NCBI RefSeq assembly: GCF_964340395.1
Contig: NC_135550.1
Span: forward strand, 17,309,484 to 17,373,483
Reading direction: 5' to 3'
Length of the DNA stretch: 64,000 nucleotides
From: Glandiceps talaboti
Taxonomy: Eukaryota; Hemichordata; Enteropneusta; Spengelidae
This document shows positions 18,701 through 31,290 of this stretch, one piece after another. Both the position numbers and the translations under genes were made by a program. The notes beneath the pieces were generated by a model. It ran no database searches and was not told the DNA's origin. It saw only the letters and a list, made by a program, of their open reading frames with translations. Numbering within the stretch: the stretch's first letter is position 1; every line of letters begins with the position of its first letter.

Positions 18701-19773
18701 CAGACTCAGACTCAGACTCAGACTCAGACTAATATGAAGTATATTGGTCTGAGACTAGGACATTGACACTGTCTTTCCCGGTTCCCAGATATCTTGATTC
18801 TTTCCTATATACAGCAAAATGAGTAAAAAAAAGTCCAAGATCAAACTGGCCCATCCATGGCCCCTCACATTTCTTCCGTCGCAATGAAGAATATCTTGAT
18901 TTTTTTGAACACTGTATGTGTCAAACAGGGTTCCTTGTATGAGGATGCGCGGACAATACAAGTAAACTACGTTTTAGAACACTTAATAGTCATTAGTTTG
19001 TGTGATAATAAAGTTGGAACCTGGTAACGCTCTTTGAAAATTGCATCATGATTGTCCGTAAGCTTTTGGACTCAAGCGATCTCTGATCCTCACATGATCT
19101 TCCGATGATGTAGTTTGTGTTTTAATTGTGTGATATAGACAAAAAAACATCAGATTGGTACAAGTTTAAATAAATTTTTAAAAATCCATTACAGTTTATT
19201 GTCATAACAGTTGAGATTGAACATGTTCTAAGCTAGTGTAGAATAGTGAACTTCATTGATTCTAGTAATCCAGGCTTTCGGATACAAGTTATTGATTGCT
19301 CATTTATTTAGTCACTTCTTCAGTTCACATTGTGACTGACGTTGTCGTCAGAAGAGGTGACAGGGAATCGGTCGATATCGCCATTTTACACGTATAGAAT
19401 GTCTATGACCTTATCTAACCACCTTATTCTTTCGTCTTTTTGCTTTTCACTCCACTTTACAGAGACTCAACCCACACAGCCACAAGAACCAATGACAACA
19501 CCGCGCACACAGTTTGTCGTTCAACCTAGACAGCAAGAAATGTCTTATCCAGCCAGTCAACCCACACAACCAATGACAACACCAAACACACATTTTGTGG
19601 CTCAACCAAGACAACAAGAAGTGTTTTATCCGGAAAACCCACAAATGGCGATGTTGGAACCTAGGGGCCGTATGGTATCCCGTTTTGCACCACCTCCCCC
19701 GCCAATGTATACACCTCCCGAAAATGACGACGTTTTCGCAGGACCTTCCACAAAACCGCCATTGCCACTATAA
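14933..19773 (+). CDS. Shisa-like gene C, complete (4 exons, 238 aa)
   Basis: Exons are 14933-14987, 15443-15668, 17966-18090 and 19463-19773 (717 coding bases), with intron phases 1, 2, 1. The signal peptide ends near residue 18. The ectodomain cysteines are at 25, 40, 52, 53, 56, 61, 62 and 73 (YCCGSC and KYCC blocks), followed by an acidic Glu/Asp/Ser stalk. The membrane segment is about 95-121, with CVCCY at its inner edge as likely palmitoylation sites (inference). The tail (136-238) contains an internal tandem duplication (QPTQP..PMTTP...QPRQQE..YP twice, about 138-165 and 168-192). It then has a run of five prolines giving PPMY (215-218), a consensus PPxY ligand for WW domains such as those of Nedd4 ligases. 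Intron 2 carries a LINE insertion and intron 3 a foldback element. Start chosen: the ATG at 14933 gives a 55-base first exon like gene D; a second in-frame ATG lies two codons later. Confidence 0.87.
15713..15820. repeat. (AC)n and (ACATAC)n microsatellite
   Basis: A CA run passes into CATACA-type hexamers within intron 2 of gene C, 45 bases after the donor. Confidence 0.9.
15937..17758 (+). mobile_element. 5'-truncated non-LTR retrotransposon with open reverse transcriptase frame
   Basis: The insertion is bounded by a 15-base target-site duplication, CATATACACGTACAC, at 15922-15936 and 17759-17773. From the truncation point an uninterrupted frame runs to TGA 17600-17602. It contains reverse transcriptase blocks in order: QAGFRSGFS, FIDFSKAFDSVDH, GVRQGCMLSPFLFSLFINEL, the catalytic YADD (in LLYADDVTLF) and KYLGLML. 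Later it has a Cys-rich CKVCC...DEFHFISVCPLY segment, commonly seen at the end of such proteins. The 3' end carries a GGGCCGGTGGCC hairpin, AATAAACC and an (ATT)n tail. The endonuclease and N-terminal parts are missing. The clean duplication and lack of stops point to a recent insertion into intron 2 of gene C. I leave the clade open. Confidence 0.92.
18308..18660. mobile_element. Foldback (MITE-like) element with long inverted arms
   Basis: The left arm (about 18308-18410, AAGTGACAATATGGATGAGGATTGG...AACAATTTTATCAAGGCTTCCT) pairs, with divergence, with the right arm (about 18565-18655, GTTTCACATTGATTTC...AAGCCGCGATAAAATTGTTTCATAAA...). A related right-arm copy lies at 52500-52680. It sits in intron 3 of gene C. 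I did not identify a target-site duplication. Confidence 0.6.
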
Positions 19774-19815
19774 ATGATTCATATGTAATATTGTACAAGG
19801 ATTCTATTATATTTA

Positions 19816-19817
<2 letters not shown>

Positions 19818-19865
<48 letters not shown>

Positions 19866-19888
19866 TTACTACTACTACTACTACTACT
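19818..19888. repeat. (CTA)n microsatellite
   Basis: About 23 CTA units with one ATT interruption, 45 bases after the gene C stop codon, in its probable 3' untranslated region. Confidence 0.9.
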
Positions 19889-19899
19889 TTTAGTCGGCG

Positions 19900-20665
19900 G
19901 CGAGCGTCGGAACGTTAGACAGTTTCGCTCATTCTATTCTGTTCTCCATCATGTTTGCCAGTCTTCTCACAGCATCCCGATATCCCTCGAAATACAATGC
20001 CAGGGAAAGTGTCTTTCTGTCTGGGTCGACTCTTTCTGTTATGTTTGGGTGACCACAGGACAAGTTTGGATACAAGCTTGAGGCGTCTTTGAAGTATTTT
20101 CCGTAACAGCTTGAGATCACTTCCATACAGTTCCTTCTTGGTCATGTGCTGACTTCAGTGAGCATAGAAGAATTTTCTGAGCAGTCTGGTGTAGTTTCCA
20201 CGAAGCTTTAATAGCAGTTTCCGTTGCTGGTGTTAAAGTCCATGTACCTGCGCATACATGATGATGGACTCCACTATAATTGCTTATTAAAATTTGGAGA
20301 TGTCTAACATTGTCTTTCTATCAAGAGTTTACTTCCAAACTGTTCATTTTATTTCAAGAAGGTCGAGCTATTTAATTTTCTTTTTGATCTTAGCTCTGCT
20401 GTCTCTCATAAGTAAACCTATATACGGGTAGTTCTCTACTTCTGTCAATGGAGTACAATTCGTTTAGCTTTGATGTTAACTATTTTGATCTCATTCAGCT
20501 GCAGATCTATACTTCCACCGTTTTTTTCAAAATTATTTAGTCCATTTCTTTGTTGCTACACGGCCGAATGTCATCTGCAAAATCAAGGTCAATTATGACT
20601 TCCTTTGGTTGCCTGAAACTGTGACGTTGTTGCAATGTGAAGCCTACGTGATTTACAAACAAGAA
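19900..20665 (-). mobile_element. Degenerate LINE fragment, minus strand
   Basis: On the minus strand two reverse transcriptase blocks are legible near 20560-20690: GVLQGDTLSPFLFV and DLDFADDI, the catalytic FADD variant. Further on (19915-20145) come a TKKELYGSDL..L and GHPN.TERVDPDRKTLS segment and a RDAVRRLANMMENRIE ending. These blocks are in different frames, so the copy is broken. It is a different family from the insertion at 15937-17758. It lies downstream of gene C. Confidence 0.75.
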
Positions 20666-21238
20666 AGGAGAAAGTGTGTCTCCTTGCAGAACTCCACCTT
20701 TAATTTAACATGGTTCTGTGTTTTATCCGATGAGATTACTGTCGTGGATATGGCATACATTTACACAAAGATATTTAAGTGTGACCAATATTCAGAGTCT
20801 AATGTCATACTTACTTGGGTTTGGATGAAAAGTTTTGTTTGCTTCATCCGGCTCTGGAATTATATATTAGGTGTAGTCGATACAATTTCTTATAACTGCA
20901 TAGGAACGATTGGCATTTAGTGTGCAATGCAGGGGATAAATACGTTTGTGAACTTCTTAAAGGAAGATTACATACAGAGACTCAAACGGACAGAAAGACA
21001 GACAGACAGACAGACTGACAGACAGACAGACGCAAGCAGACATACACACATGCATACACAATTATATTTGTTAGTGTTTCGATGTTTAATAGCAAATAAA
21101 GACTATCTTAAAATATAATTTCACCATGTTCCCCATCTTTTTTTCCTTCTGTTTGGAACGGGTGTCAAACGTATGTTCGTACTATTTGGGGACCCCAGGG
21201 TTATGGCTTGTTGTCGCTATCTTTTGTTACTCGGGTCA
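20666..21238. other. Non-coding stretch downstream of gene C
   Basis: This holds a (GACA)n run at 20994-21033 and an AATAAA at 21095-21100 that could be a distal poly(A) signal of gene C. No exon is supported. Confidence 0.4.
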
Positions 21239-21870
21239 AATTAAATAAATTCAGAAATCAAACTAGACCAAGTTGGAAATATTAAAGCGTTTGAAAAAGT
21301 GATGGTTCTATGAAATACTTTGATCAATTTATATATCCAGCGCCTTCTATCTACAGTATACAATATTTATCAGGGGGAGTTTCGAATTACTTTTCAGGAA
21401 TATAATTCCATAGTTACTCGGAAAAAACACATAAAGATACTTAGTCATATTGAACGTTCTAGACGTCTTCAAAAGTAATCAATATTACGTCACTATTCAA
21501 TTATGTAACTCAAGGTTTCAGGTCAACGACCGAGTTGCGGAAAATGAAAAATAAGTTACGTACTGAATTTAGTTTTATTCCTTCGTTTATGAAACATTTG
21601 AAATTCATCAGTAAAAGTGTATTAAAAGCAAACCTTTAACAGTTACCATCGCGTAGTACGCGTGCGCTAACCATAAAACGTATACTACCACCATCTTGAT
21701 AAAGACGGGGGTTTCTTGGTGTGTTTTTTTAATACAATGTCTTGGAAACGTGATTTTTTATCATTAGGGTCGTGTGTAAATTGTATGAATTAGGGTTAGA
21801 CACTGTAGACTATTGAGTGACAAGATATTCCTTTTTTTTTACTAACTTAGAATCCAGACAACCACTATTA
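21239..21870. repeat. Dispersed repeat family, copy 1
   Basis: About 530 bases (21239-21768) return as a close reverse complement at 29100-29636 and as a more diverged one at 30719-31290. The following 100 bases (21775-21870) also recur near 29670-29775, but in permuted order relative to the main block. That suggests a longer element of which these are different slices. A (GA)n run (21872-21984) follows directly. Confidence 0.75.
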
Positions 21871-21871
21871 A

Positions 21872-21985
<114 letters not shown>

Positions 21986-22379
21986 ACAATCAAACCTCAG
22001 GAGCAATCGGTTGACTTTGTACTTTGCAATTGTACACTTCATTTACCTACCATACATTTAGTTACGAGACAGTCATGCAAATATGCGTGTCTGCTAAAAT
22101 ATCTCTCTATGGCTTTCGATAATGTGTATGGTTTGAAATTTTATGCCATTAAATGGCCTCCTACGTATCCTTATTTTTTAAAGTGTTTACTCTGAGAGTG
22201 GGAAAACCCCCTCCCACACCCTCCCCACGAGCTGTCATGGGCATGCTGTTTCTGCCCAGAATCAAGCTTGAAAAATAAAACCCTGCTGACTAAGTATTTC
22301 AAAGTACAATGTGAGACCTTTTCCGCAAAGCCCGCATATGTTTGTAAAGAAATCTCTCACTGTTATGCATGGACGCTGA

Positions 22380-22535
22380 GGAGCCGGGAGGAGGGCTACG
22401 AAAATTCTTGGGTTCATTTCGGGGGGAGGGGGGCGATGACTTTTTTTGAGAGCGCGAGGGGGTGCTCCGAAAATTCGTTTAATCAAATTAATTTCTCCCT
22501 AGCACCCCCCCCCCCCCGTCGTAAATTCTGACTGT
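22380..22535. repeat. C-rich repeat, third copy
   Basis: This ends in a poly-C block followed by GTCGTAAATTCTG, matching the edges of the 5839-8236 segment (CTGCCGTAAATTCTGTCCGG). It shows that the edge sequence is a dispersed family. Confidence 0.55.
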
Positions 22536-22559
22536 GTAAAAATACATCGGCCATTTTTG

Positions 22560-23534
22560 TACTCCGACTAAAATTCAGAAAGGTATGTGTAATAAAAGTT
22601 TGAAGTAATTATTGCTACACAAAGGTGTCAATAATTTGTAATCCGTGACATTGCTGTTATTTTTTTCAAACTACAATTACTTAACGTTGATTTACCTAAG
22701 GATATAGACAATCCATATCCTGCCCAGTATGGGTCCTTTTACTTTCAAAAACGACTGTATGTATATCCTCTAATTATCTATTGTTAAAAGTATCAAATCC
22801 TTGACACGTAAAGAAGGCTTTGTGACAAAAAAATGGCATATAATGAAGGACATGCCAGTGAAGAACTTTATATTCATCTTACACTATATGCAGATTGCCA
22901 GACAAAATCTGATTACAAATCCCTCTAAAGGTGACAGTAGGACCTCGGTAACTGTAGTATAACATAAACAAGGAGACGAGTCGTCAATCAAACGTCGTTA
23001 ATAATTTATGAAGTTTATAGATTTCACCGCTAAGACTAAATCGATGTAAATAGTACTTATTGTTTTTCACATGATTTCACATGAACTTACAGTTCACACT
23101 GTGTAAACTTAAAGCAACGTCCAGTATCACCCCCTCGTTGGTTATACAGTGATCAACGTCAAGCCCGTACACGTTGACTGAAGTCCAGTGACAGCAGCGT
23201 GAGACAGCTCAGTGGTTGTACATCGATCAACTTCCAGTACCGATTCATGAACACCATCTATGCACCTTCAGTAGCATCGGTACTCGGCACTTTGAAGGGT
23301 TAATCCCGAAACATCAGCTATTTCCAACTTTATCGGACCGAGGACATTTTTTTCTTGACAAATTGTTAACTTTCAGTACCATCTCACAGATTACACAGTG
23401 ATAAACGTCCAGTACCACCTCCCGCAGTTGAAGGAATAATCAACGTCAGTACCACCTCCCACATTATACAGTAACCAACTTCAAGTACCACCACGCAAGT
23501 TATATACTTTCAAAAACAGTTTCCCTTCATCACA
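22560..23534 (+). promoter_or_regulatory. Upstream region of gene D with degenerate repeats (duplicated before E)
   Basis: Between about 23110 and 23520 a motif close to AACGTC-CAGTACCACCTCCC recurs at irregular 30-60 base spacing. The whole region is repeated before pseudogene E (about 27041-27999), including TATCCTGCC and GAAGGCTTTGTGA landmarks. Sitting directly before the start codons, it is the likely promoter and 5' untranslated region. No TATA box stands out. Confidence 0.45.
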
Positions 23535-26136
<2,602 letters not shown>

Positions 26137-26469
26137 TTACAATTAAGTTGTTTTGCAGTACCGTGACGTCATAGATGTCAGTTAAATGTGTTTTACCCAC
26201 ACCATTTCTAGTTCCCTAAGTTGTACCCACACGTCGTCGGGCTGGAGATAGCGTACATAAGAAAACTTACGGCTGTACATGTAGAGGGACTAGTTTGTTA
26301 AGTGGACTAGATAATCTGCTGTGCAATTCCAGAGTCTCTCAGTGCTCAATACATATGTATGTTGAGCGGTCAATATGATTAAAATCCGATGTAGATGTCG
26401 GCTAATCGTTCATTGCTATTTTACCTTCGTTATTTTGCCTGAATTGACCTTCTTGGTACATGTTTACAT

Positions 26470-26690
26470 TATTTAGCCTGATCGCCTCCTTGGCGTCTTT
26501 AGATTGTATTTAGCATTATAAACTCCCTCAATGATATTTGTGACGTAGACCGGAGTTAAAGCTTTAATACTAACAGAATGAATGCTACCATTGCTTTAAC
26601 ATGAAGCAAATACAACTCAGCGATTGCGACATACTTAAATCTGCGCTAGGTATAACTGGCATATGTTTTTGAAAATCGTTCAAATTGTTA
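26470..26690 (-). mobile_element. LINE remnant, inverted relative to 29950-30130
   Basis: Read on the minus strand this matches 29950-30130 (GAGTTGTATTT.CTTCATGTTAAAGCAA.GGTAGCATT; TCACAAATATCATTGAGG). The plus-strand copy lies in a legible LINE C-terminus, so this is a fragment of the same family. It lies in the 3' region of gene D. Confidence 0.6.
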
Positions 26691-26783
26691 GATATACTAA
26701 CTTACTGGTAATATCGTACACCGTCAACAATATTGCATTACGTTTTGATAAATGTATTTTGTAGCTGTATAAACGAGAAATGA

Positions 26784-26789
26784 AATAAA
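26784..26789 (+). terminator. Candidate poly(A) signal of gene D
   Basis: AATAAA about 650 bases after the gene D stop, with no earlier AATAAA seen between. The LINE fragment would then lie in the 3' untranslated region. Confidence 0.35.
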
Positions 26790-27999
26790 AAATTGAATAT
26801 TGGTCAGCAACCAAAAGATATCGATTTCGACCTGTTTCTGTACTGTTAACGGTTAATACCGACCATTGCTTATCATGTACAATGTCTAATTATTGGTATT
26901 GTAACAATTTCCAATGCATATACAGTGGTTGTCTGATCAAAAAATGATACTCCAGTTACAGTGCATTCTTAACATCGTGAGAGATCCAAATAGAGCTTTC
27001 GTTCAAGATTTTACACAACAACCTACAGATAATCCTACAGATAATATTGACGACTCATTAATGGGCCATTCTTTGTGCTCCGAATAAAATTCAGTTGGTG
27101 TGATGAAAGCTTTAAGTAACCATTGCTGTACAAATGTGTCGATAATTTTGTAAAATCAATTTCATGGCCTTGCTGGGTTATTTCAAAACTGCAAGTCACA
27201 GCTAAAGGTTTCACCAGGCCTAGGAATAATGAATTGCATAATGTTGATTGAGGTAAGTATATAGATAATCCATATCCTGCCATTCAAGGGTACTATAATC
27301 TTTTTAAAAAAACAGACTAAATATACAAAAACAACTGTATGTATATCTTCGAATGTATCTATTGGTAAAAGTATCAATTCCTTAACTGATAAGGAAGGCT
27401 TTGTGAAAAACTAAAGACATATAATGATCATGCCAGTGAAGAAATTTTTTCATCTTGCACTATATGCAGAATTGGCAGACTAAAGCTGATAATCACAAAT
27501 ACCCTCTTGATCAATTGTAAATCACTCTAAATGCGACGGTATGACCCTCTTCAATATGGTAACTGTAGTATAACATAAACAAGGAGATGCCTTGTCACTC
27601 AAATATGTCGTGAATACTTCATGAAGTCTATAGATTTACCGCGAAAGACTAAATCGATGTAATTAATACTTATTACTTTTCACGTGATTTAACATGAACT
27701 TACACCAAACGGTTCACACTGTGTAAAAATAAAGCAACGTCAAGTACCAGCTCGCATGTTATACAGTGAACAACGTCAATCACAGGCTAGGTGATTGACC
27801 GACGTCCAGGAGGTTGTACATCGACAATCTTTAACCTGCAGTACCATCTCACAGATTACACAATGATAAACGCCCAGTCCCACCTCTCGCAGTTGAAGAA
27901 GTAATCGACGTCAGTACAACCTCCCAAAATATACAGTCACCGACTTCAAGTACCACCACGCAAGTTATACACTTTCAAAAACAGTTTCCCTTCATCACA

Positions 28000-28744
28000 A
28001 TGGAAAAGAAGATTATTCTAGGAATACTATCGTTGTTTACTCTTTTCTATACAGGTACTAGTTTTTTTTATGCCTGAAGAGTACTCCGAGTTGGGCATCC
28101 CTGATACGAAAAAGATGGATTGGCTAACGAGGGGTGGACAAGACGAGTTATACCTTTCATTTCTATATAACTATTAAATAGAAAATTTTTAGTAATATTT
28201 GATATTACCCGATTAAAATGGGTGTAAACAAGATTCAATTTCTCAGTGATGTTTTGCCTAACATTTCATCTAAGACATCAAATTAGTCATAACTGTAAAT
28301 GAAAACATACACACTCAGGTTTTGTTGCAAATTTTGTCGACATCAAAGGAGGTGGCATAATTTCGCTGTGATCATTCAATCAGAGATAAATGAAGGAATT
28401 TACAATATGGATGTTTTTATTGTCAGAATGTTTGTCTTTCATATACCATATATATAATACCAGACCTCTCATGAAAGTTTTCTGCACATTTCCTTTCTCA
28501 TATTCAGTCGTAGCCGAGTATTGTAATCAGTACCGTGATAATAACGGTGACTTGCAAAGTGGTTTCATATGTACTGCGGTCGACCATCACCTAACGGAAT
28601 GGGTCCATATTGTTGTGGAGACTGTAATTCTAAATCCTGTTGTTATAATCCAAATAGTATGGATGATGATGCCTGTGTTTTTACCACTACTGGTGCTTAT
28701 GACACTACGTATGAAACTTCCCAAGCACCAGCTAGTGATGATGG
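28000..28744 (+). pseudogene. Shisa-like pseudogene E, truncated copy of D
   Basis: Exon 1 (28000-28054) encodes a signal peptide (MEKKIILGILSLFTLFYTG) nearly identical to that of D. Exon 2 (28508-28744, acceptor and donor intact) is 237 bases long. The shared phases need 238, so one base is missing or two are added. The reading starts in the D-like frame (VVAEYCNQYRDNNGDLQSGF) and must shift between about 28570 and 28605 to recover the YCCGDC and SCC blocks and the Asp/Thr-rich stalk. No transmembrane or tail exon follows; the downstream sequence is mobile-element debris. It could yield at most a truncated secreted peptide. A sequencing error could explain the shift but not the missing exons. 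Confidence 0.8.
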
Positions 28745-28800
28745 GTAAGCACCGGATGTTATATTTGTGATAGTGCTGTCATGTCGGTAAGTCAGACAGA

Positions 28801-28872
28801 CCATCAGTCAGTCAGTCAGTCAGTCAGTCAGTCTGTCTGTCGGTCTGTCTGTTTACCTGTCTTTCTGTCGGG

Positions 28873-28943
<71 letters not shown>
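28801..28943. repeat. (CAGT)n/(CTGT)n microsatellite
   Basis: CAGT units pass into a long CTGT run. It is the expanded counterpart of the run after exon 2 of gene D. Confidence 0.9.
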
Positions 28944-28944
<1 letters not shown>

Positions 28945-29099
28945 TAGTTGTTTCTTTCTTTCTTAGCCTGCTCGTATGTCTATGTACCCGTATGCCCACG
29001 TCACCTTTTCAGTTCAAACGAAATTGGTACACACATTCTATGTGGGTGATAGATAGAACTGACGTTTTAGCAAGATTTTTTAGACAAGTGCCATAATAT

Positions 29100-29775
29100 A
29101 AAATGATAAAAAATCACGTTTCCAGGACATTGTATTAAAAACAAAACACCAAGAAACCCCGTCTTTATCAAGATAGTGGTAGTATACGTTTTATGGTTAG
29201 CGCACGCGTACTACGCGATGGTAACTGTTAAAGGTTTGCTTTTAATACACTTTTACTGATGAATTTCAAATGTTTCATAAACGAAGGAATAAAACTAAAT
29301 TCAGTACGTAACTTATTTTTCATTTTCCGCAACTCGGTCGTTGACCTGAAACCTTGAGTTACACAATTGAATATTAGTGACGTAATATTGATTACTTTTG
29401 AAGACGTCTAGAACGTTCAATATGACTAAGTATCAGTATGTGTTTTTTCCGAGTAACTATGGAATTATATTCCTGAAAAGTAATTAGAAACTCGCCCTGA
29501 TAAATATTGTATACTGTAGATCGAAGGCGCTGGATATACAAATTGATCAAAGTATTTCATAGAACCATCACTTTTTCAATCGCTTTAATATTTCCAACTT
29601 GGTCTAGTTTGATTTCTGAATTTATTTAATTTGACTCATTTGACCTTTATCATACAAAGAATTGTAACCACTAAACCTTTAATAGTGGTTTGTTTGGATT
29701 CTGAGTTAGTAAATTAAAAGAAATATGGAATACCTTGTCACTAAATAGTCTATAATGTTTAACCCTAATTTATAT
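29100..29775. repeat. Dispersed repeat family, copy 2 (inverted)
   Basis: Reverse complement of 21239-21768 with high identity, including the ACGCGTACTACGCGATGG landmark. The side block (29670-29775) lies on the opposite flank compared with copy 1. It begins where the D/E duplication ends. Confidence 0.75.
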
Positions 29776-29829
29776 AATTTACAGCAGTACGTAAATATCA
29801 TAGTGCATAGAATTAGTTAATTTATTGCT

Positions 29830-30430
29830 CAGCTCTCACATAGACTACGGAATGTCAATTTTTTGTCTTGTAAAGGTATTCCATTGTTATACATCAACAA
29901 ACTACAACGTTTAAAACAGCGCAATGTGCGTTGTTAAAAGGTTTGGAGAAATTTGATAATGTGTCGCAGTCACTAAAATAACTGAGTTGTATTTACTTCA
30001 TGTTAAAGCAAGGGTAGCATTTTAAGATCATTATAATTAGTGTTTGTTTTTTAAAGTTTGAACTCTCCAGCCTATGTCACAAATATCATTGAGGAAGTTC
30101 ATGAATGCTAAATACAATCTGAAGACAAACAATGGACGCAATGTCTTAAATCTACGATCTTGTAATAAGACGAGAAGTAAGAACATTTCCATCTTTGTTC
30201 CAAGACTTTTGGTATTTATTCCAACTTTTGAACCCGTATGTATTTTTATTTAACAAGCTCTATTTGAGATTAAAGAATATTACTGTCTATATTCTGTTTA
30301 GAATATTTTCATGACACGAAATGTTTTGTTATTATCATTTATTTATTTTATCTTTATTGTCATCTTGTTTTGGTACTTTTGAATATTTTCGATGACAGAA
30401 GAAGCACTTTTAAAGAATAAACCAATGTTA
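29830..30430 (+). mobile_element. Degenerate LINE C-terminus
   Basis: Plus-strand fragments read like the end of a CR1/Jockey-type polyprotein (SSHIDYGM, then NSPAYVTNIIEEVHEC), with stops and frame changes throughout. The 3' end has a TTTATTGTCATC...AATAAACCAATG tail typical of such elements. Fully decayed. Confidence 0.6.
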
Positions 30431-30718
30431 AATTTAAAAAATTTGTTTTGCATTTCCTCTTTTCGACAAAGATGACAGAGGGTACTACTGCACTCCTTTG
30501 ATGGCCATATATTACTGACGGTACAAAGTTGTCATGTTGTTTATATAGCTTTGCGATGGTGCGTACTCATAGGAAGACGAACTCAGCTGTTGACTAAACG
30601 GTACTTTTCATTCTGTTTACCAAACCTCTTTCATAAACCAGCGAACCACACATATAGAATAAATTTAAAATTAAAATTGTAACAAGCAGTAATTTTTCAA
30701 AAAGTATCATCCAATTAC

Positions 30719-30759
30719 AAGCAGACCCTAATGATAAGAAAAATCACTTTTCAACAGAC

Positions 30760-30794
<35 letters not shown>

Positions 30795-31290
30795 CACCAA
30801 AACACCTCTTTATCAGGATGGTGGCAGTATACATCTCATGGTTATAGCACGTGTTACTGAGTACTAACGTCTAAAGGTTTGCTTCTAATATACTTCTACT
30901 GATGAATTTCAAATGTTTCATAAATGAGGGATACAACTAAATTCAGTAAGTAACTCTTCCCCCAAAAGAACTGATGTCATTGTCCGCAAATAGGTCGTTG
31001 ACCTGAAACCTTGAGTTACATTATTGAATATTGACGTAATATTGATTACTTTTATGAAGAAGTCCAGACTGTTCAATATGACTAGATACGTGTACGCTTG
31101 TTTTCAAGTAACTATGGAAATACGACCCTGGTTGAAAAGTAATTCGAGTAAATATACTGAAACTCCCATGCTAAATATTGTTTACCGAAGATCGAAGGCA
31201 CGGGATATACAAATCGATCAAAGTATTGTATAGAATTGACCATCACTTTTTCAAACGCTTGAATATTTCCGGCATGGTTTGATTCCTGGA
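30719..31290. repeat. Dispersed repeat family, copy 3 (diverged)
   Basis: Same orientation as copy 2 and clearly more diverged. It contains a poly-A/T-type run at 30764-30792 and recognisable landmarks (GGTTTGCTT.TAATA.ACTT.TACTGATGAATTTCAAATG; GGTCGTTGACCTGAAACCTTGAGTTACA). Confidence 0.7.

Larger units (their letters stand above)
27041..29090. repeat. Segmental duplicate of the 5' half of gene D
   Basis: From about 27041 to 29090 the order and sequence parallel 22560-24740: the upstream repeats, signal exon, intron 1, ectodomain exon and the start of intron 2 (AACGAAATTGGTACACACATTCTAT...GAACTGAC.TTTTAGCAAGA). Similarity stops at about 29090, where the dispersed repeat family begins. The transmembrane and tail exons were not copied or have been lost. 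Confidence 0.8.
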
